Origin: Edwardsiella anguillarum
GTDB lineage: Bacteria; Pseudomonadota; Gammaproteobacteria; Enterobacterales; Enterobacteriaceae
Assembly: GCF_008801815.1 (NCBI RefSeq)
Contig: NZ_VZOX01000012.1
DNA length: 64,000 nt
Strand: one strand, 5' to 3'
Shown here piece after piece: positions 32,719 to 42,323 of this stretch. Position numbers and translations under genes: made by a program. Under the pieces are notes generated by a model. That model was not told where the DNA came from. It saw nothing but the letters and a program-made list of their open reading frames with translations, and made no database searches. Position 1 is the first letter of the stretch. Every line of letters begins with the position of its first letter.

Positions 32719-34056
32719 TTAGATAATGAAAGAGAGCAAGAAGGTGCTTGCCAGGGCAATAATCGACGCAATAAAGGTTGCGGTCGTATAGTATTTAAAG
32801 GTTTCGTTCAGCGTTGCTCCGCAGTACTGCTTCACCAGCCAGAACAGCGAGTCCGTAACGATCGTGCAACCAATCGCGCCGGAGCCGATGGCGATCGCGA
32901 TGATTTCAGGACTGACGTTGGGATACAGCGGCAACATCGGCGCCACGATCGCCGTGGCCCCCATCATCGCCACCGTCGCCGACCCCACCGCCGCATGCAG
33001 GATCAGCGCCACCAGCCAGGCCAGCAAAATCGGGTGCATATGCAGGTTAGAGAGGATCAGCGCCAGGCTGTCCGCCAAGCCACTGCTTTTTAAAATGGCG
33101 TTAAACGCACCGCCTGCGCCAATAATCAGCAGGATATTGGCAATAGCGCCGAAGCCATTTTCGGTTTGGCTCAGCAGCGTCCCCATCCCCATATGCTGAC
33201 GCAGCCCCAGAATGTAATAGGCGACAAAGACGGCGATAAACATGGCGGTTATCGGATTACCGATAAACTCCAGCAGCGTATACAGCGATCCCGCCTTCGC
33301 CATATTCAGCTCGGCCAGGGTTTTTACCAGCATCAGCGCAATCGGCAGCAATACGGTAAACAGCGTGGCGCCCAGCGAGGGCAGCGTCTTTTCATCGCGC
33401 ACCTGCAGATCGGCAAACTCTGCCGGGATCGCCTTAAACGGCAGGCGGTTGCCGACCAGCTTCAGGAACAGCGGCCCGCCGACCAACGAGGCGATTAAGC
33501 CAACCAGCAGACCATAGACGATCACCGTACCGATATCCGCGCCCAGCTTATTCACCACAAACAGCGCCGCCGGATGCGGCGGCACCACGCAGTGCACGGC
33601 CATCAGCGCGGTACACAGCGGGATCGCCAGCTTCAGCAGTGAGGTGTTGGTCTTCTTAGCAATGGAGAACGCCAGCGGGATCAGCAGCACCACGCCCACT
33701 TCCACAAACAGCGTAATGCCGCAGATCAGCCCCACCAGCACCATAATGACATCGGTAGAGAGCCAGCGGCAGCGCTGCAGGGTGATGCCGATACGCTCTG
33801 CCGCCCCGGAGATCTCCATCATCTTGCCCAGGATGGTGCCCAGGCCGATCACCGCCGCCAGGAACCCCAGCGTGCTGCCAATACCGCTCTCAATGGCGTT
33901 AACCATATCCAGCGGCCCCATTCCCATCATGGTGCCGACAAAGAAACTGGCCAGCAGCAGGGCCAGAAACGGGTGCAGTTTACATTTTATGATAGTCAGT
34001 ACGATTAACACGATGCTGATCAGCAGCGTGCCCACAACCCAAATTTGCGAGTGCAT
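32719..34056 (-). CDS. dsdX: D-serine permease DsdX (GntP family)
   Basis: Transporter of 445 residues with about 12 membrane segments. GntP-family features: VLTIIKCKLHPFLALLLASFFVG, GFGAIANILLIIGAGGAFNAIL and LHAAVGSATVAMMGATAIVAP. Context with dsdA and dsdC supports D-serine as substrate. First gene of the dsdXA operon, divergent from dsdC across a 226-base region that should hold the DsdC binding sites. Confidence 0.95.
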   Translation of the reverse strand: MHSQIWVVGTLLISIVLIVLTIIKCKLHPFLALLLASFFVGTMMGMGPLDMVNAIESGIGSTLGFLAAVIGLGTILGKMMEISGAAERIGITLQRCRWLSTDVIMVLVGLICGITLFVEVGVVLLIPLAFSIAKKTNTSLLKLAIPLCTALMAVHCVVPPHPAALFVVNKLGADIGTVIVYGLLVGLIASLVGGPLFLKLVGNRLPFKAIPAEFADLQVRDEKTLPSLGATLFTVLLPIALMLVKTLAELNMAKAGSLYTLLEFIGNPITAMFIAVFVAYYILGLRQHMGMGTLLSQTENGFGAIANILLIIGAGGAFNAILKSSGLADSLALILSNLHMHPILLAWLVALILHAAVGSATVAMMGATAIVAPMLPLYPNVSPEIIAIAIGSGAIGCTIVTDSLFWLVKQYCGATLNETFKYYTTATFIASIIALASTFLLSFII

Positions 34057-34282
34057 ATCTCACCTTACCCTGTAATTAACCCGGTGCTATTGAACAAAGA
34101 AACCGCATCGGCTGACAAACGATATAATTGGCGGCTCACATGAGGAAAACAGATGCAATGGCGTGACCGACATCAAATAAAACGCTGGGAATAGAAAATA
34201 AGTCAGAAACGCTCATCAATATGATGAAATATGCAGCAAATTTCTTTACACTCCCTTCCTTCGCACCCTGCCTGATGACGCC

Positions 34283-35224
34283 ATGGAATCGCTACGAGAA
34301 GTCAGAAACCGCCCCCTTAACGGCTGGCAGCTTGCCAAGCTCCATACCTTTGAGGTCGCCGCCCGTCACCAGTCCTTCGCCCTGGCCGCGGCCGAGCTCT
34401 CCCTGAGTCCCAGCGCCATCAGCCATCAGATCACCCAGCTGGAGGCCGATCTGGCTATTCTGCTGTTCGTGCGCTCGCACCGAAAGGTCGAGCTGACGCC
34501 GGAGGGCAAGCGGGTATACTGGGCGCTAAAGTCATCGCTGGATGTCCTGAACCAGGAGCTCCTGGACATCAAAAACCAGCGTCTTTCCGGCACCCTGACG
34601 GTCTACTCCCGCCCCTCCATCGCGCAGTGCTGGCTGGTGCCCGCCCTGGGCGACTTTGCCCGGCGCTACCCCTCGATTTCGCTGACGATCCTGACCGGCA
34701 ATGACAACGTCAACCTGCAGTGGTCGGGGGTTGATGTGGCCATCTATTTTGACGACGCCCCCTCGGCACAGCTGAGCCACCATCTCCTGATGGATGAGGC
34801 CATCCTCCCCGTCTGCAGCGCCGACTACGCCCGGCAGTTCAACCTGCTAAACGCGCCGCACCATCTGCAGCACTGTACGCTGCTGCACGACAGGCAGGCC
34901 TGGAGCAACGATTCCGGCACCGATGAGTGGTTCGGCTGGGCGCAGCATTTTGCCGTCCCCCTGCCGCCCGCCGCCGGCATTGGATTCGACCGTTCCGATC
35001 TAGCGGTCATCGCCGCGATGAACCATATCGGGGTGGCCATGGGGCGTAAGCGGCTGGTGCAAAAGCGGCTCGACAGCGGCGAGCTGATCGCCCCCTTCGG
35101 CCAAATGGCGCTACAGTGCCATCAGCACTACTATGCCACCACCCTGCCGGGACGCCAGTGGCCCAAAATCGACGCCTTTATCGGCTGGCTACAGCAGCAG
35201 GCGCAGCGGGGAGCGCAGCGCTGA
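34283..35224 (+). CDS. dsdC: LysR-family activator DsdC
   Basis: Regulator of 313 residues. The N-terminal LysR helix-turn-helix (about 18-77) includes LHTFEVAARHQSFALAAAELSLSPSAISHQITQLE; the rest is a substrate-binding type-2 fold. In E. coli DsdC activates dsdXA with D-serine. A further in-frame ATG upstream at 34221 is in another frame and is not used. Confidence 0.94.
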   Translation: MESLREVRNRPLNGWQLAKLHTFEVAARHQSFALAAAELSLSPSAISHQITQLEADLAILLFVRSHRKVELTPEGKRVYWALKSSLDVLNQELLDIKNQRLSGTLTVYSRPSIAQCWLVPALGDFARRYPSISLTILTGNDNVNLQWSGVDVAIYFDDAPSAQLSHHLLMDEAILPVCSADYARQFNLLNAPHHLQHCTLLHDRQAWSNDSGTDEWFGWAQHFAVPLPPAAGIGFDRSDLAVIAAMNHIGVAMGRKRLVQKRLDSGELIAPFGQMALQCHQHYYATTLPGRQWPKIDAFIGWLQQQAQRGAQR

Positions 35225-35634
35225 GATCCGCCGCCGCGACCCGGAGCAGACCGCCGCCGCGCAGCGATGCCAACATCCGCGCCTTTATCCCTCCACTGCG
35301 CCAACACTTCGCTATCCCCCTGAGCAATATCGGCGGCGGAACCAGCACGATCCACGCCGCGCCCGCCCGCTCAAAAACTGGTGTGACATAACAGGCGCTA
35401 TACAGGGTGGGGGCGACGCGGCGTCATATTCCCCGCGGTGCTCCACCGATGATGATCACCCAAGAAATTACCCCGCCATGCCAACGATAACCGCCACACC
35501 GGCTTGGCCTGAAAAATACCTGAGTTAAATTATGGCGCGTGAATCCCATCACAATTAACCAATATAACAATAGACAAATAAAGTCGCCGTGTGCATTTTA
35601 TAGTCACAGCGTTCACTAAGGATGTTTGCATATC
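35225..35634. other. dsdC-tnaC intergenic region
   Basis: 410 bases. The first ~230 are GC-rich with no supported gene; the last ~100 are AT-rich and hold the CRP site and promoter of tnaC. A frame overlapping the end of dsdC continues to 35391 but shows no domain. Confidence 0.5.
35538..35553. promoter_or_regulatory. CRP-cAMP site of the tna operon
   Basis: CGTGA-N6-TCACA, one mismatch from the TGTGA-N6-TCACA consensus. A -10-like TATAGT at 35599-35604 would place the site centre near -65, fitting a CRP-dependent promoter without a -35 element, as in the E. coli tna operon. Confidence 0.65.
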
Positions 35635-35712
35635 ATGAAAAAACTATGTGAAACAAATATTCCTAGCAAGTGGTTTAATCTCGACACCATCCTCGTCGAA
35701 TTCTTTTCCTAA
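35635..35712 (+). CDS. tnaC: Tryptophanase operon leader peptide TnaC
   Basis: Leader peptide of 25 residues upstream of tnaA. It holds the core SKWFNLD (E. coli SKWFNID), whose Trp (here Trp13) is needed for tryptophan-dependent ribosome arrest. Eight residues after the Asp, where E. coli and Proteus have the essential Pro, this peptide ends in Ser25 and TAA. One T fewer in the T4 run at 35704-35707 would give EFFP and a peptide ending after NLPS. A TTG nine bases upstream is a possible alternative start. About 190 bases separate it from tnaA. Confidence 0.8.
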   Translation: MKKLCETNIPSKWFNLDTILVEFFS

Positions 35713-35904
35713 TCTCCCATCCTGACACCTTTGGCAAACTCGCATAGGATAACGCCATGCGGGATTGACTCTATGCGAACGTGCACCACGGCATAACTGT
35801 TTTATTATGTCCGCTCCGCTTCGCTATATATTTTATTTATCTACAGTGTTCTTCTCCGCCGGAAAAGAACACTCCCTACCTGTATATTTAAAAGGGTGAG
35901 CAAA

Positions 35905-37320
35905 ATGGATAACTTTAAACATTTACCAGAACCATTCCGTATTCGCGTTATTGAACCGGTAAAAAGAACGACTCGCGAGCATCGCGAGCAGGCGATCGCC
36001 GCATCGGGGATGAACCCTTTCCTGCTGGATAGCGAAGACGTGTTTATCGATCTGCTGACCGACAGCGGCACCGGCGCCGTCACGCAGAATATGCAGGCCG
36101 CGATGATGCGCGGCGACGAGGCATACAGCGGCAGCCGCAGCTACTACGCGCTGGTCGACGCCGTTAAGCAGATCTTTGGCTATCAATACACCATCCCCAC
36201 CCACCAGGGGCGCGGCGCCGAGCAAATTTATATTCCGGTGCTGATCAAGAAGCGTGAGCAAGAGAAGGGATTGGATAGAAACAAGATGGTGGCCTTCTCC
36301 AACTATTTCTTCGATACCACCCAGGGCCATAGCCAGATCAACGGCTGCACTATCCGCAACGTCTACATCGAAGAGGCCTTCGATACCGCCGCACGCCATG
36401 ACTTTAAAGGTAACTTCGACATCGACAAGCTGGAGCAAGGCATCCGCGAGGTCGGGGCCAACAACGTACCGTATATCGTGGCGACGATCACCTGTAACTC
36501 GGCGGGCGGCCAACCGGTCTCCATCGCCAACCTGAAGGCGATGTACGCCGTTGCGCAGAAATACGAGATTCCGGTGGTGATGGACTCCGCCCGCTTCGCC
36601 GAAAACGCCTACTTCGTCCAGCAACGCGAGGCGGAATACCGCGACTGGAGCATTGACGCGATCACCCGCGAAACCTACAAGTTTGCCGATATGCTCGCCA
36701 TGTCGGCGAAGAAAGACGCCATGGTGCCGATGGGCGGCCTGCTGTGCTTTAAAGATGAGCGCTTCTTCGATGTCTACACCGAATGCCGCACGCTGTGTGT
36801 GGTGCAAGAGGGCTTCCCGACCTATGGCGGCCTGGAGGGGGGCGCCATGGAGCGCCTGGCCGTCGGGCTACACGATGGCATGAACCAGGATTGGCTGGCC
36901 TACCGCATCACCCAGGTGCAATACCTGGTCGATGGGCTGGAGGCGATCGGCATCACCTGCCAGCAGGCTGGGGGCCACGCCGCCTTCGTCGATGCCGGTA
37001 AGCTGTTACCGCATATCCCCGCCGAGCAGTTCCCGGCCCAGGCATTGGCCTGTGAACTGTATAAGGTTGCGGGTATCCGAGCCGTCGAAATCGGCTCCTT
37101 CTTACTCGGCCGCGACCCGAAAACCGGTCAACAGCTGCCCTGCCCCGCCGAGCTGCTGCGCCTGACCATTCCGCGCGCCACCTATACCCAGACGCACATG
37201 GACTTTATTATCGAGGCATTCCAACAGATCAAGCAGAGCGCCAAAAATATTAAAGGACTGGAATTTATTTACGAACCGAAGGTGCTCCGCCACTTCACCG
37301 CCAAATTAAAAGAAGTCTAA
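35905..37320 (+). CDS. tnaA: Tryptophanase TnaA
   Basis: PLP enzyme of 471 residues, the E. coli length, splitting tryptophan to indole, pyruvate and ammonia. The N-terminus NFKHLPEPFRIRVIEPVKRT and the active-site block DMLAMSAKKDAMVPMGG with the PLP lysine are almost identical to E. coli. ATG 35905 is chosen over GTG 35896 on that match; AAAGGG precedes it. Controlled by TnaC arrest and, probably, CRP. Confidence 0.98.
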   Translation: MDNFKHLPEPFRIRVIEPVKRTTREHREQAIAASGMNPFLLDSEDVFIDLLTDSGTGAVTQNMQAAMMRGDEAYSGSRSYYALVDAVKQIFGYQYTIPTHQGRGAEQIYIPVLIKKREQEKGLDRNKMVAFSNYFFDTTQGHSQINGCTIRNVYIEEAFDTAARHDFKGNFDIDKLEQGIREVGANNVPYIVATITCNSAGGQPVSIANLKAMYAVAQKYEIPVVMDSARFAENAYFVQQREAEYRDWSIDAITRETYKFADMLAMSAKKDAMVPMGGLLCFKDERFFDVYTECRTLCVVQEGFPTYGGLEGGAMERLAVGLHDGMNQDWLAYRITQVQYLVDGLEAIGITCQQAGGHAAFVDAGKLLPHIPAEQFPAQALACELYKVAGIRAVEIGSFLLGRDPKTGQQLPCPAELLRLTIPRATYTQTHMDFIIEAFQQIKQSAKNIKGLEFIYEPKVLRHFTAKLKEV

Positions 37321-37333
37321 ACCAAAAATAGGG

Positions 37334-37354
37334 GCCTGCGCACCATGCGTAGGC
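37334..37354 (+). other. tnaA-tnaB intercistronic stem-loop
   Basis: Arms GCCTGCGCA and TGCGTAGGC pair over nine bases (one G-T) with a 3-base loop, 13 bases after tnaA, followed by TCTTCT. It may lower tnaB expression relative to tnaA or protect the tnaA mRNA end. Confidence 0.45.
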
Positions 37355-37404
37355 TCTTCTCCGCCAACAAGAAATCATCACGCTCTGAATAAGAGGAGAA
37401 TCTT

Positions 37405-38655
37405 ATGGAGCCGGAGTTTAAAAACAAGCATTCTGCATTTTGGGGAATTATGGTTATCGCCGGCACCGTTATCGGCGGCGGAATGTTTGCCTTACCCGTC
37501 GATTTGGCCGGCAGTTGGTTTTTCTGGGGTGCTTTTATTTTAATCATCACCTGGTTTTCCATGCTACACTCTGGGCTCTTATTACTCGAGGCAAATTTAA
37601 ATTACCCTATTGGCTCCAGTTTCAATACCATCACCAAAGATCTCCTCGGTAACACCTGGAATATCATTAACGGCATCACCGTTGCCTTCGTCCTGTATAT
37701 TCTGACCTATGCCTATATCTCCGCCAACGGCGCGATCCTCAGCGAAACCATCGCCATGCAGCTAGGCCATCAGGTTAATCCTCGCCTGGTCGGCATCGCC
37801 ACGGCGTTGTTCGTTGGCGCGGTACTCTGGTTCAGCTCATTGGCGGCCAGCCGGATCACCTCACTGTTTCTCGGCATCAAGATCCTCGCCTTCGTCATCG
37901 TCTTCGGCTCGTTTTTCTTCCGCGTCGACTACGCCACCCTCACCGACGCGACCGCCGGCATGGACCAGCGCAACCACTACTTCCCCTATATCTTTATGGC
38001 GCTGCCGGTCTGCCTCGCCTCGTTCGGTTTCCACGGCAATATTCCCAGCCTGATCATCTGCTATGGCAAGCGTAAGGATAAGCTGATCAAGAGCCTGGTC
38101 TTCGGCTCGCTCCTGGCGTTGGTGATCTACCTGTTCTGGCTGTATTGCACCATGGGCAACATCCCGCGCGAGGCGTTTAAAGATATCATCGCCGCGGGCG
38201 GCAACGTCGACTCACTGGTGAAATCGTTCATCGGCACCACGCCGGGCCGGGTGATCGAGTTCTTTCTGCTGGTATTCTCTAACCTTGCCGTCGCCAGCTC
38301 CTTCTTCGGCGTCACCCTGGGGCTGTTCGACTACCTGGCCGATCTATTTAACATCGACAATTCGTCTGTCGGCCGCCTCAAGACGGTATTGTTGACCTTC
38401 ATCCCGCCGGCGCTGCTCTATCTGCTGTTCCCCAACGGCTTCCTCTATGGGATCGGCGGCGCCGGGCTATGCGCCACCATCTGGGCGGTCATCGTGCCCG
38501 CCATCCTCGGGCTGAAATCACGCCAGAAGTTCCCGCAGCAGCTGTTTACCGTCTGGGGTGGCAAGGTCATCCCCGTGCTAGTGATCCTGTTTGGCCTGCT
38601 GGTCATCGCCTGCTGGTTCGGCAAGGCGCTCAACCTATTGCCGGTATTCAGCTAA
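37405..38655 (+). CDS. tnaB: Low-affinity tryptophan permease TnaB
   Basis: Hydroxy/aromatic amino acid permease of 416 residues with about 11 membrane segments. The N-terminus SAFWGIMVIAGTVIGGGMFALPVDLAG is the family signature shared by TnaB, Mtr and TyrP; ALPVCLASFGFHGNIPSLI follows. Placed 84 bases after tnaA with AAGAGGAGAA before the ATG. Imports tryptophan for TnaA. Confidence 0.96.
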   Translation: MEPEFKNKHSAFWGIMVIAGTVIGGGMFALPVDLAGSWFFWGAFILIITWFSMLHSGLLLLEANLNYPIGSSFNTITKDLLGNTWNIINGITVAFVLYILTYAYISANGAILSETIAMQLGHQVNPRLVGIATALFVGAVLWFSSLAASRITSLFLGIKILAFVIVFGSFFFRVDYATLTDATAGMDQRNHYFPYIFMALPVCLASFGFHGNIPSLIICYGKRKDKLIKSLVFGSLLALVIYLFWLYCTMGNIPREAFKDIIAAGGNVDSLVKSFIGTTPGRVIEFFLLVFSNLAVASSFFGVTLGLFDYLADLFNIDNSSVGRLKTVLLTFIPPALLYLLFPNGFLYGIGGAGLCATIWAVIVPAILGLKSRQKFPQQLFTVWGGKVIPVLVILFGLLVIACWFGKALNLLPVFS

Positions 38656-38702
38656 CGCAAGGCGAATAAAGGAGAACAGAATAGCGAGCCAGAAAGCGCC
38701 TC

Positions 38703-39140
38703 TCACCAAACGGGCGCACGGAGGCGCTCTTGCGCAGGCGGCGTCACCTCCTGCTGCGTCTTCAATTCGCGGCGCCTTAGACAGCGACGGCCACGGTTCT
38801 TCGCCTGATATAGCCTCTTATCGACATGATGCACCTGGGCATCGAAATCGGGCGGGATCACGCTCTGCCGGGGCAGCGGCATACCGCCGATATCGACGGT
38901 GAGATGCCCCGGCAACGCCCGATCGCTGCCGTAATCTAGCGTTTCGCGAGCTTACCCAGCCGCGCAATACGCCACAGGTCTGTTCTGCGCCGCACAAGAC
39001 GATAAACGCCTCGCCGCCAAAACGGCCGCTCAGGCTTCTGGGGTCGCGGGAACGGTGAGGCAGGGCACCGGCAAAATAGCCCAAGGCCTCGCACCGATCT
39101 GATGACCTGACCGGCTCCCCATGAATGATTTTACGCTATC
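38703..39140 (-). pseudogene. Decayed GGDEF (diguanylate cyclase) gene fragment
   Basis: Minus-strand pieces in different frames together match the second half of a GGDEF domain: SGHQIGAR, then LSGRFGGEAFIVLCGAEQ (GGEEF changed to GGEAF), then LTVDIGGMPLP and VDKRLYQAKNRGRRCLRR at the C-terminus. At least two frameshifts separate them and no intact start or sensor domain remains. It lies head-on to tnaB. Confidence 0.75.
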
Positions 39141-40018
39141 CGGGCCATGGACATCCGGCCCGTAGGTGGTGGGGTCAGCAGTCAGTAAGGGCGGGATAAG
39201 AGTCCATCCCCCATCGCGCGGATCGTCGCGAGCCATCGTTCGATAGGTTGTGGAAACTGATGGTTACTATAGCCCGGATGATTCAGGGACACCGACTCGC
39301 ATGTCGCTCCCCCTCGGCTGTTGATAACCAATACGGCGGCCTAACTCAGCGCGACAATAAAAATGCAGTCAATATGCTCCACACCACCCGAAAATATCGC
39401 TGCAAATTAACTCATCAAAAAACTGAGCCGGCGCCACCCCCACAATTATAACCTTGGCAGGATAATGAAATGACGGTAGACAGCCCGTTTTATCGAGCCA
39501 TCCACGGTTAGGATTTTCCGGCAGGTTGCCTAGGTTCCCACAGGGGAACATCCGGCATGAGGCCCGACGCACCGAACACCGCCTCATTAGCGTGCTAAAG
39601 TCTCTCGCCTACGCGCGTACCGTCAAAGATATCTACCGCGCGACGAAAATATTTGCAGCCTTATATTCCAGATAGAAAGCAACATACGATGAGATGAAAC
39701 CTCTGATATCAAAAGAATAAAATCTTTTATCAAAACAAAGCCAAAAGCCTCGGGGGAAAACAGCAACGGTCAAAGCGCTATTAACCATCCAGAAATCAAA
39801 TTATATCACCCGGTTAATATCCCCCACCCGCCGCTGAGGCGCCATTACGCCCTCGAGTAATCTCATCAATACATTTATGGAAAAGCATTGTTAATACCTA
39901 TATCCCTCTTGGGAGTAATCCCAAATTTAATGTGTATTGATATTAATATTTGTTTTTATTTACATCAAAGTGATACAATATGTGTAATTCGGATTTATAA
40001 TACAAAGACGGAGTATAT
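39141..40018. other. Degraded, AT-rich region before apeA
   Basis: About 880 bases without an intact gene. It includes the IS3-type relic (39557-39675) and, from 39680, very AT-rich DNA likely to hold the ape promoter: TTGTTT about 18 bases before TACAAT, and a later TATAAT at 39997-40002 followed by GGAG before apeA. Such AT-rich DNA before an acquired cluster often binds H-NS. Confidence 0.5.
39557..39675 (+). mobile_element. Relic of IS3-family transposase OrfA N-terminus
   Basis: After a frameshift following ATGAG, the frame reads RTEHRLISVLKSLAYARTVKDIYRATKIF, close in pattern to the start of IS3-family OrfA (RFTEEQIIGVLKEAEAGRTVKDVCREHGI). It stops after about 36 codons. No inverted repeats or OrfB are seen nearby. 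Confidence 0.5.
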
Positions 40019-40408
40019 ATGAAAAAAATAGCTAAATGGGTAGCCGCATTCGCGGTCATGGGAGCCTTGGCAGGCTGCGCGCGCACCGTACCGATTGATA
40101 ACGTACAGTCAACCGTCAGCGCCGGTCATACCGAAGCTCAGGTTAAAAATGCCATTCTTAAAGCGGGCGTACAGCGCCAGTGGGTCATGAACGCGGCGGG
40201 TCCAGGCGTAATTCATGCACGTCAACAGAGCCGCGGCCACGTTGCCGAAGTGCGCATCACCTACTCGGCTACCGGCTATAGCATCCAATACGACAGCAGC
40301 CTCAACCTGAAAGCCTCCGGCGGTCAAATTCACAAAACCTATAATCGCTGGGTGCATAACCTCAACAAAGATATTCAGCTCAATCTCGCCTCCGGCGCGG
40401 TTCAATAA
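40019..40408 (+). CDS. apeA: Aryl polyene cluster lipoprotein ApeA
   Basis: Lipoprotein of 129 residues: signal MKKIAKWVAAFAVMGALAGC with lipobox ALAGC (Cys20), then a small alpha/beta domain with HTEAQVKNAILKAG and GHVAEVRITYSATGYSIQYD. First gene of an 18-gene aryl polyene (APE) cluster whose order matches apeA-R of the E. coli CFT073/Xenorhabdus type. Exact role unknown. RBS CGGAG precedes the ATG; the upstream DNA is AT-rich. Confidence 0.85.
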   Translation: MKKIAKWVAAFAVMGALAGCARTVPIDNVQSTVSAGHTEAQVKNAILKAGVQRQWVMNAAGPGVIHARQQSRGHVAEVRITYSATGYSIQYDSSLNLKASGGQIHKTYNRWVHNLNKDIQLNLASGAVQ

Positions 40409-40472
40409 TTTGCACTAACGTTGGGCCAGCAATGGCCTGATGACTTTTTGCTCAGGATAAGCTACCTATATT

Positions 40473-41531
40473 ATGTACGATAAGGACTCTCTCAGCGCCC
40501 TCGACGCCATCACGGAAGCGCAGCGCATTGCATTTGCGCCCATGTTGTTTCAAACCGCACTCAACCTGCGAAATACCGGGGTGTTAGCCTATCTTGATCG
40601 GCAAGGAACGCAGGGGGCAACGCTCGACGACATCGTCACTAACGGCGCGCTGAGCGAATATGCGGTGAGTGTCCTGCTTGATATGGGACTCAGTGGCCGT
40701 ATCGTCATCAGCAAGGATCAACGCTACTACCTGTCGAAAGTGGGCCACTTCCTGCTGCACGACGCAATGACGCGGGTGAATATGGATTTCACTCAGGACG
40801 TCTGCTATCAGGGGCTTTTTTTCTTGGAGGAGGCCTTAAAGACGGAGAAGCCCTCCGGGCTCAAAGTCTTCAGCGACGCCGAGACCATCTACCCGGTGCT
40901 GTCGCAGCTACCATCCCCGGCGCGGGAAAGCTGGTTTGCCTTCGATCACTACTATTCTGACGTCGCATTTAACGCCGTACTACCGCATATCTTCGCAAGT
41001 CAGCCCGGAGTCCTGTACGATGTCGGTGGAAATACCGGTAAGTGGGCGCTGCGCTGCTGTCAATACGACGAAAACGTCGCGGTAACGATCCTCGATCTGC
41101 CTCCGCAAATTGAGCTTGCCCGCCAGCATGTTAAGGATGCAGGATTATCACATCGCATCGACTTCCACGCCGTGGATATGCTTAGCGATGCGCCGCTCCC
41201 CGGCGAGGCAGATATCTGGTGGATGAGCCAGTTCCTCGACTGCTTCTCTCCGCAGCAGATTATCGCCATGCTGACGCGTATGGCCGCCGTGATGAAACCC
41301 GGAGCCCGACTTTGCATCATGGAGCTCTTCTGGGATACGCAGAGATTTGAAGCAGCCGCGTTTAGCCTGAACGCCTCATCGCTCTATTTTACCTGTCTGG
41401 CCAATGGCAACAGCCGTTTTTACAGCATTGAAAAGTTTTATCGCTATCTGGAAATAGCCGGTTTCCGGGTAGAACAGCGCCTCGATAATCTCGGCGTTGG
41501 GCATACTTTATTAATATGCGAGAAACGTTAA
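40473..41531 (+). CDS. apeB: Aryl polyene O-methyltransferase ApeB
   Basis: SAM-dependent methyltransferase of 352 residues. An N-terminal dimerisation/winged-helix region (FQTALNLRNTGVLAYLDRQ, ALSEYAVSVLLDMGLSGR) precedes a Rossmann domain with the SAM loop LYDVGGNTGKWALRC near residue 180 and ILDLPPQIELARQH. Probably methylates the aryl head hydroxyl of the polyene. Transcribed with the downstream genes after a 66-base gap. Confidence 0.88.
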   Translation: MYDKDSLSALDAITEAQRIAFAPMLFQTALNLRNTGVLAYLDRQGTQGATLDDIVTNGALSEYAVSVLLDMGLSGRIVISKDQRYYLSKVGHFLLHDAMTRVNMDFTQDVCYQGLFFLEEALKTEKPSGLKVFSDAETIYPVLSQLPSPARESWFAFDHYYSDVAFNAVLPHIFASQPGVLYDVGGNTGKWALRCCQYDENVAVTILDLPPQIELARQHVKDAGLSHRIDFHAVDMLSDAPLPGEADIWWMSQFLDCFSPQQIIAMLTRMAAVMKPGARLCIMELFWDTQRFEAAAFSLNASSLYFTCLANGNSRFYSIEKFYRYLEIAGFRVEQRLDNLGVGHTLLICEKR

Positions 41532-41597
41532 TATTCGGCGGCTTTCAGCGTCAAGGTTGATGCTGCTTGGGCCGCGACTTACCGCGGACATGCGTTG

Positions 41598-42323
41598 ATG
41601 AAATTTGCACTAAACCTTATCGACTGGCAGGCGAGAGCGCCAGGACTGAGCGAAACGTCACAGTGGCAGCAGTGGTCACAGCAGCCCTTTGCCATCGATC
41701 CCCGCGCGACTCAGGCAAAACTGACTGAACTACCGATGATGACCGCCCGGCGACTGAGCTCCGGCAGCAAACTCGCCGTCGAATGCGGCCTGGCCATGCT
41801 GCGCCGGCATGACATCGACGCGGTGCTCTACACCAGCCGCCATGGGGAGCTGGAGCGCAACTACCGTATCCTGCAGGCGCTGGCGACCGAACAGGCGGTC
41901 TCGCCCACGGATTTCACCATGTCGGTACACAACGCCGCGGTCGGCAACCTGACCATCGCGGCGAAGCACCCGGTGGTCACTTCATCGCTGTCTGCGGGGC
42001 GTGATACGTTTCAACAGGGGCTGTGCGAGGTCATCTGCCTGCTGCAGGCGGGCTATCAGCGCGTGCTGATGGTCGACTTTGACGGTAATTTACCGGCGTT
42101 TTATCACCCGCAGCTGCCGACACAGATGCCGACCTGGGCCTACGCCGTCGCGCTGGTGTTTGAAGCCGGTGATGCGCTGCGGTGCAGTTCGCGGCGCGCA
42201 GACGACAGCGCAGAGACGGCTCTGCCGCAAAGCCTGCTGTTTTTACAGCATGTGCTTAATGATGCCCCATGCTTTACGCTGGCCGGCGATAACCGGCAGT
42301 GGCGCTGGAGCCGCGCGCAATGA
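41598..42323 (+). CDS. apeC: Ketosynthase-like/chain-length factor ApeC
   Basis: Protein of 241 residues with a beta-ketoacyl synthase N-terminal-like fold. At the place of the catalytic cysteine it has DFTMSVHNAAVGNL, with Ala rather than Cys, so it is unlikely to condense on its own and fits a chain-length-factor partner for ApeO. It has only half the length of a full ketosynthase. Start at ATG 41598, directly after an in-frame TTG. Overlaps apeD by 4 bases. Confidence 0.85.
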   Translation: MKFALNLIDWQARAPGLSETSQWQQWSQQPFAIDPRATQAKLTELPMMTARRLSSGSKLAVECGLAMLRRHDIDAVLYTSRHGELERNYRILQALATEQAVSPTDFTMSVHNAAVGNLTIAAKHPVVTSSLSAGRDTFQQGLCEVICLLQAGYQRVLMVDFDGNLPAFYHPQLPTQMPTWAYAVALVFEAGDALRCSSRRADDSAETALPQSLLFLQHVLNDAPCFTLAGDNRQWRWSRAQ

